Shown here in pieces: positions 5,605 to 8,529 of a stretch of DNA of 8,529 nucleotides. Every line of letters begins with the position of its first letter. The stretch's first letter is position 1. This stretch comes from Spirochaetales bacterium. GTDB lineage: Bacteria > Spirochaetota > Spirochaetia > ARS1246. The translations under genes were made by a program, and so were the position numbers. The notes under the pieces are model-generated. The model was not told where the DNA came from and made no database searches. It worked only from the letters and a program-made list of their open reading frames with translations. The stretch covers positions 1-8,529 of the forward strand of contig NZCE01000021.1 of NCBI GenBank assembly GCA_002688185.1, given 5' to 3'.

Positions 5605-6756
5605 ATGAGCGAACAAACACGCACTGCGCCGTTACCCAAACCACGGAAACGTCAAAGATTTGAAGAGGAGTCATTTTACATTGCTTCTCAGTGGCAGCTT
5701 ATGTGGCGCAAGTTTAAGTCACACAAGTTGGCAATGATTGGCAGTATAATTGTCATATTTTTCATTATCACTGGGGTGCTGTTTTGCGAGTTTTTTGCCA
5801 CCCAAGATATCTATAAACGCAACTCCGATTTTATCTTATGCCCACCTCAAAAAATTCATTTTAGAGATGCGGACGGCAAATTTCACTTGCGACCCTTTGT
5901 CTACAACCTCGTGTCTGCAAGAAATCCCAACACCTTTGCCCTGGATTTCAAGGAAGACACGTCGGTCAGGTATCCTATCCATCTGTTTGTCGGAGGCGAT
6001 GAATACGAGCTCTGGGGGCTGCTCAAAGGCAAACGGCATATGATCGGCATAAAGGATCGGGACGGGATATTCTTTATCTTTGGTACAGACAATCTGGGAC
6101 GGGATCTGTTTTCGCGGGCTTTTTACGCCGCAAGGATTTCTCTCTCGATAGGTTTTGTCGGTGTAATTATCAGCTTTGTGCTGGGGTGCGTCCTGGGAGG
6201 CATTTCCGGCTATTTTGGCGGTAAGGCCGACATGCTGATTCAGCGCATCATCGAGTTCTTGAGCTCGATTCCTCAGATACCGTTGTGGATGGGATTGGCC
6301 GCGGCTATCCCGAGAAGCTGGCCTGCTCTACGAGTCTATTTTATGATAATCGTTATACTTTCCACCATTGGATGGACCGGGCTCGCCCGTGTGGTGAGGG
6401 GGTATATCATCTCTCTTCGAGATTCTGATCTCGTGATTGCAGCCACCGTGTCGGGTGCAACAATGCCGCAGATTCTTGTCAGGCATCTTCTCCCCGCATT
6501 TTTGAGCTATTTGATTGTTCACCTTACATTGGCAATCCCGAGTATGATCCTCGCCGAGACTTCTCTCAGCTTTTTGGGACTTGGATTACGCCCACCAGTG
6601 GTGAGTTGGGGGGTGTTGCTCAATGCGGCGCAGAACGTAAAAACCGTCTATATGAATTTGTGGCTCATGATCCCGGCGTTTTTTGTCATTATCACCGTGC
6701 TGGCATTCAACTTTATCGGAGACGGACTGCGAGACGCGGCGGATCCGTATAAATAG
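5605..6756 (+). CDS. ABC importer permease, OppC/DppC class, with enlarged periplasmic segment
   Basis: This is the second channel subunit. The N-terminal tail (1-40) is basic and contains WRKFKSHKLAMIG, as in OppC N-terminal domains. Helix 1 is at about 42-64. The class motif GTDNLGRDLFSRAF is at 160-173. The EAA loop has SLRDSDLVIAATVSGA (270-285) and ends at LLP (295-297). SFLGLGLRPP (322-331) and IGDGLRDAADP (371-381) close the protein as in the family. At 383 residues it exceeds typical OppC/DppC (about 300), because about 90 residues (66-157) separate helix 1 from the GTDNLGRD motif. This segment contains aromatic and charged residues and two short strand-rich blocks and is probably periplasmic. 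The ATG lies three bases after the upstream stop and has no strong Shine-Dalgarno, so translational coupling is likely. No ATPase gene follows; the next gene is convergent. Confidence 0.94.
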   Translation: MSEQTRTAPLPKPRKRQRFEEESFYIASQWQLMWRKFKSHKLAMIGSIIVIFFIITGVLFCEFFATQDIYKRNSDFILCPPQKIHFRDADGKFHLRPFVYNLVSARNPNTFALDFKEDTSVRYPIHLFVGGDEYELWGLLKGKRHMIGIKDRDGIFFIFGTDNLGRDLFSRAFYAARISLSIGFVGVIISFVLGCVLGGISGYFGGKADMLIQRIIEFLSSIPQIPLWMGLAAAIPRSWPALRVYFMIIVILSTIGWTGLARVVRGYIISLRDSDLVIAATVSGATMPQILVRHLLPAFLSYLIVHLTLAIPSMILAETSLSFLGLGLRPPVVSWGVLLNAAQNVKTVYMNLWLMIPAFFVIITVLAFNFIGDGLRDAADPYK

Positions 6757-6768
6757 AAAGCGCAGCGT

Positions 6769-7581
6769 TTAGTCTTGTTGATTTCCGGCGAGCCTCTTTT
6801 CCATTCTCCGTACTAGATGTGAGACAACCAAAACAAGAATAAGATATTCGACAATAAGAATTGTATAAATCTCCAAGGGCCTATATTCGATGACCGTTAG
6901 CTCGTTGGCTTTGCGAGTTAGCTCCCCGTATCCGATTACTGATACGAGAGACGATATTTTTAACATATAGGCGAATTGATTGCCCAACGGTGGGAGAATA
7001 TATCTAATAGCCTGGGGCAGAATGACGTAGCGCATAGTCTGATATGGTGTGCACCCCATACTTTTTGCGGCCTCGGTTTGACTTCTCGGAATCGACTGAA
7101 ACCCGGCACGGAATATTTCCGCCTCAAATGCACTGTCACAGAGGGCCAAGGCGACTATGCCGGCTGAGAAAATGTTTAAATCTATGCCCGTGGAAATAGG
7201 CAACCCGTAATAGGTCCACAGGAGTAATACCAATACGGGGACGGAACGAAATATCTCCACCCACCCCCGATTGATATATTTTAATAATTTATTATGCGAC
7301 AAGCCCGCCAGTGATATTGCCAATCCGATGATCACTGAGAAGCCAAGCGCGATCAGTGATATGGAAAGTGTCGGCACAAATCCTTTTATGAGAAAAAGTA
7401 AGTTTCTCCGGCCGATAACCGTGCCCGGGGAGACGGCAAACCATCCCCAGGAATAGCCTCTGGCCGAGCATCCCGCGAGAAAAGAAGCCGAAACAGATAA
7501 TAGGAGTATTTTGACACCCATTGAGGGTTTTAGCGCCCGGTTATGAATCATCGGTTGGATCCGCAGATCCCACTGCATCAT
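6769..7581 (-). CDS. Amino-acid ABC importer permease, HisM/GlnP class
   Basis: This membrane subunit would move the ligand of the adjacent family 3 binding lipoprotein. Class marks are FVPTLSISLIALG (68-80), IFRSVPVLVLLLWTYYG (110-126), the EAA loop with TEAAKSMGCTPYQTMRYVIL (169-188) ending in the expected LP (188-189), and ISSLVSVIGYGEL (209-221). The final helix is at about 236-257, followed by a basic tail. The N-terminus is unusual: residues 22-38 read as a lipoprotein-like signal (MGVK, hydrophobic core, L-A-G-C at 35-38), followed by GYSWGW, before the usual first permease helix at about 65-92. Met1/Met2 lie nine bases after the binding-protein stop, with GGCGG just upstream; Met11 and Met21 are other possible starts. 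It is the last gene of its operon and ends 12 bp from the convergent permease gene. No ATPase gene accompanies it. Confidence 0.92.
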   Translation of the reverse strand: MMQWDLRIQPMIHNRALKPSMGVKILLLSVSASFLAGCSARGYSWGWFAVSPGTVIGRRNLLFLIKGFVPTLSISLIALGFSVIIGLAISLAGLSHNKLLKYINRGWVEIFRSVPVLVLLLWTYYGLPISTGIDLNIFSAGIVALALCDSAFEAEIFRAGFQSIPRSQTEAAKSMGCTPYQTMRYVILPQAIRYILPPLGNQFAYMLKISSLVSVIGYGELTRKANELTVIEYRPLEIYTILIVEYLILVLVVSHLVRRMEKRLAGNQQD

Positions 7582-7590
7582 CCGCCGGAA

Positions 7591-8430
7591 CTAGAACTCC
7601 AGACTTGGCAGCCATTTGGTACTCAATTCAGCCAAAAATCCGCCGTACCGCTGCATTGTAATCCAAACGTTTATATAGTTGATAAGAATCTGGTCATCCT
7701 GTGACACTAGTATGCCGATTGCGTTTTGAAATCTCGGTGCATTTACGGGAACGATGGCAAGCTCCTCATACGTGTCCGCAAGCTTTGATGCCTCAAAAGT
7801 ACTGGTTATAGAGACCGGGACCCTCCCCGCCAAAACCTCTTGATAGTCTCGAGCAGGAGATTCCACGGCTTTGATCTGGGCCAGGTTAAACAGCGCCTTG
7901 GCTTGATCTTCAAACACCGTACCCAGAGTAACCGCCACGGTAACATCGGCCTTGTCGATATCCTCCCAACTTTGAAATTTACTCACGTTTTTTTTCAACG
8001 TCATCGGTACGGTTCCAACCTGGATTACCGGTAACGTATAACCTGCAGTCTTGGCTCTCCCCATGTTGTAAGACGCGCCCGTAGTAATGTCATATTTGCC
8101 GGCGGCAACACCGCTTACCAGGTTTTTCCAGTCCGTTGCGACCCATTCTACCTCTACACCGATGTCCGCTGCGAGCTTCTTTACGAGCTCGATATCATGT
8201 CCTTTATACTCTCCAGTCTCGGGATCTTTGAAGCTGAACGGATTGAAGTCTCCGGTGGTTCCGACACGTATAGTCCCTCGCTCCAGGATCGTGTTTAGAG
8301 CTGACTTGACCGCTCCAGCTTGGGCTTCAGCACTGGATTCATCTTTTCTGTTATCTTGCCGGCATGCTGCAATCAAAATAATTGCGGCAGAAAAGACAGC
8401 AATCCCTCTAATTAGTCTCGTACTTTTCAT
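7591..8430 (-). CDS. Family 3 solute-binding lipoprotein, PheC-like branch
   Basis: The product would bind an amino acid or related small acid and feed the adjacent permease. ATG follows AGAGGG (8436-8441) by five bases. Residues 1-23 are a lipoprotein signal peptide with I-A-A-C at 20-23, so C23 is probably lipidated. The rest is a two-lobed SBP_bac_3 fold: ILERGTIRVGTTGDFNPFSF (48-67), YKGHDIELVKKLA (75-87), W101..NLVSGVAAGKYDITTG (103-118), R125 in the carboxylate-binding position, and FEASK (212-216). Several of these match the pattern I recall for cyclohexadienyl dehydratase (PheC), a family 3 enzyme derived from binding proteins; E213 appears to sit where PheC has its catalytic glutamate. 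This alignment is from memory and not computed. A permease nine bases downstream argues for transport. A dehydratase role is the less likely alternative. Confidence 0.92.
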   Translation of the reverse strand: MKSTRLIRGIAVFSAAIILIAACRQDNRKDESSAEAQAGAVKSALNTILERGTIRVGTTGDFNPFSFKDPETGEYKGHDIELVKKLAADIGVEVEWVATDWKNLVSGVAAGKYDITTGASYNMGRAKTAGYTLPVIQVGTVPMTLKKNVSKFQSWEDIDKADVTVAVTLGTVFEDQAKALFNLAQIKAVESPARDYQEVLAGRVPVSITSTFEASKLADTYEELAIVPVNAPRFQNAIGILVSQDDQILINYINVWITMQRYGGFLAELSTKWLPSLEF

Positions 8431-8452
8431 GAAATCCCTCTTTATTGACTAG

Positions 8453-8508
8453 CGACAATTACTTTTCCCAGTTGACGACAATTATAATTCTGGTTTTTTC
8501 ATTGTCAA
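8453..8508 (-). promoter_or_regulatory. Possible operator: ATTGTC-type repeats over the promoter
   Basis: Read on the plus strand, CGACAATTA occurs at 8453-8461 and again at 8476-8484, 23 bp apart. The inverted word ATTGTCAA is at 8501-8508, overlapping the -35 box. TTGACGACAATT (8472-8483) and ATTGTCAA therefore form an imperfect inverted repeat enclosing the -10 and spacer. A repressor bound there would block polymerase, which would make sense for a promoter of consensus strength. No regulator gene is in the window and the repeats are AT-rich, so chance is possible. Confidence 0.3.
8481..8508 (-). promoter_or_regulatory. Near-perfect sigma-70 promoter of the amino-acid transporter operon
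   Basis: On the minus strand TTGACA (8503-8508) is separated by 16 bases from TATAAT (8481-8486). Both hexamers are exact consensus. Transcription should start near 8474, giving a leader of about 45 nt to the ATG at 8430. The -10 lies in the palindrome ATTATAAT (8481-8488), so a TATAAT is also present on the plus strand, but no matching plus-strand -35 is visible. Confidence 0.75.
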
Positions 8509-8529
8509 TCCTTGCTCAGTTTTCCTCCT

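Noticed and set aside
5010..5639. A 209-codon minus-strand open frame opposite the first permease gene
   Set aside because: It lies fully antisense to a clear permease gene with all family motifs, and its product has no recognisable domain or proper start signal.
6757..6768. Shared terminator between the convergent permease genes
   Set aside because: The 12-bp gap and flanking coding ends show no stable stem with a T run on either strand.
8445..8488. Plus-strand promoter using the palindromic TATAAT at 8483-8488
   Set aside because: TTGACT at 8445 and TTGACG at 8472 are at wrong distances (32 and 5 bases), so no plausible -35 exists.
8501..8529. AGGAGG at the right edge (minus strand) followed by a downstream ATG
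   Set aside because: The ATG is too far from the site, the frame ends after six codons, and it overlaps the -35 box of a strong promoter.

Overview
The window looks like chromosomal DNA of a diderm bacterium of roughly even GC content, most likely a spirochaete (Spirochaetota). This is an inference. It rests on the periplasmic solute-binding protein, whose signal peptide ends in an FAGGSTE-type junction with no lipobox cysteine, a style I associate with free-living spirochaetes. The multi-PPC secreted protein and good Shine-Dalgarno sites fit but do not prove it. There are seven protein genes, two ABC importer gene sets facing each other, and no rRNA, tRNA, CRISPR or insertion sequence that I can see.

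Left part (1-2301): a non-coding edge of about 190 bp with CTAG-rich inverted and tandem repeats and a weak terminator-like fold leads into a 539-residue exported protein. That protein has an N-terminal domain resembling FlgO/CsgG-type proteins, followed by three pre-peptidase C-terminal (PPC) like repeats of about 120 residues. A small four-helix membrane protein of unknown function starts with GTG 26 bp later and is probably co-transcribed.

Middle part (2302-6756): a good sigma-70-type promoter (TTGCAG-N17-TAAAAT with a TGn extension) sits before a leader of about 110 nt and a three-gene operon. The operon encodes a large family 5 solute-binding protein and two permeases of the oligopeptide/dipeptide (OppB/OppC) class. 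The leader holds two perfect 8-bp complementarities that share one 5' arm, and a third stem that encloses the Shine-Dalgarno, so it could act as a translational switch. A strong 13-bp stem-loop separates the binding-protein gene from the permease genes. No OppD/OppF ATPase gene is present, and the operon ends 12 bp from a convergent gene.

Right part (6769-8529, minus strand): a near-perfect promoter (TTGACA-N16-TATAAT) flanked by ATTGTC-type repeats drives a family 3 solute-binding lipoprotein and a HisM/GlnP-class amino-acid permease. The binding protein resembles the cyclohexadienyl dehydratase (PheC) branch of that family, and the permease has an unusual lipobox-like N-terminus. This unit also has no ATPase after the permease.

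Together the genes describe two nutrient uptake systems, one for a peptide or oligosaccharide and one for an amino acid or similar small acid. Both probably borrow ATPases encoded elsewhere. The most interesting untested element is the leader at 2389-2498.
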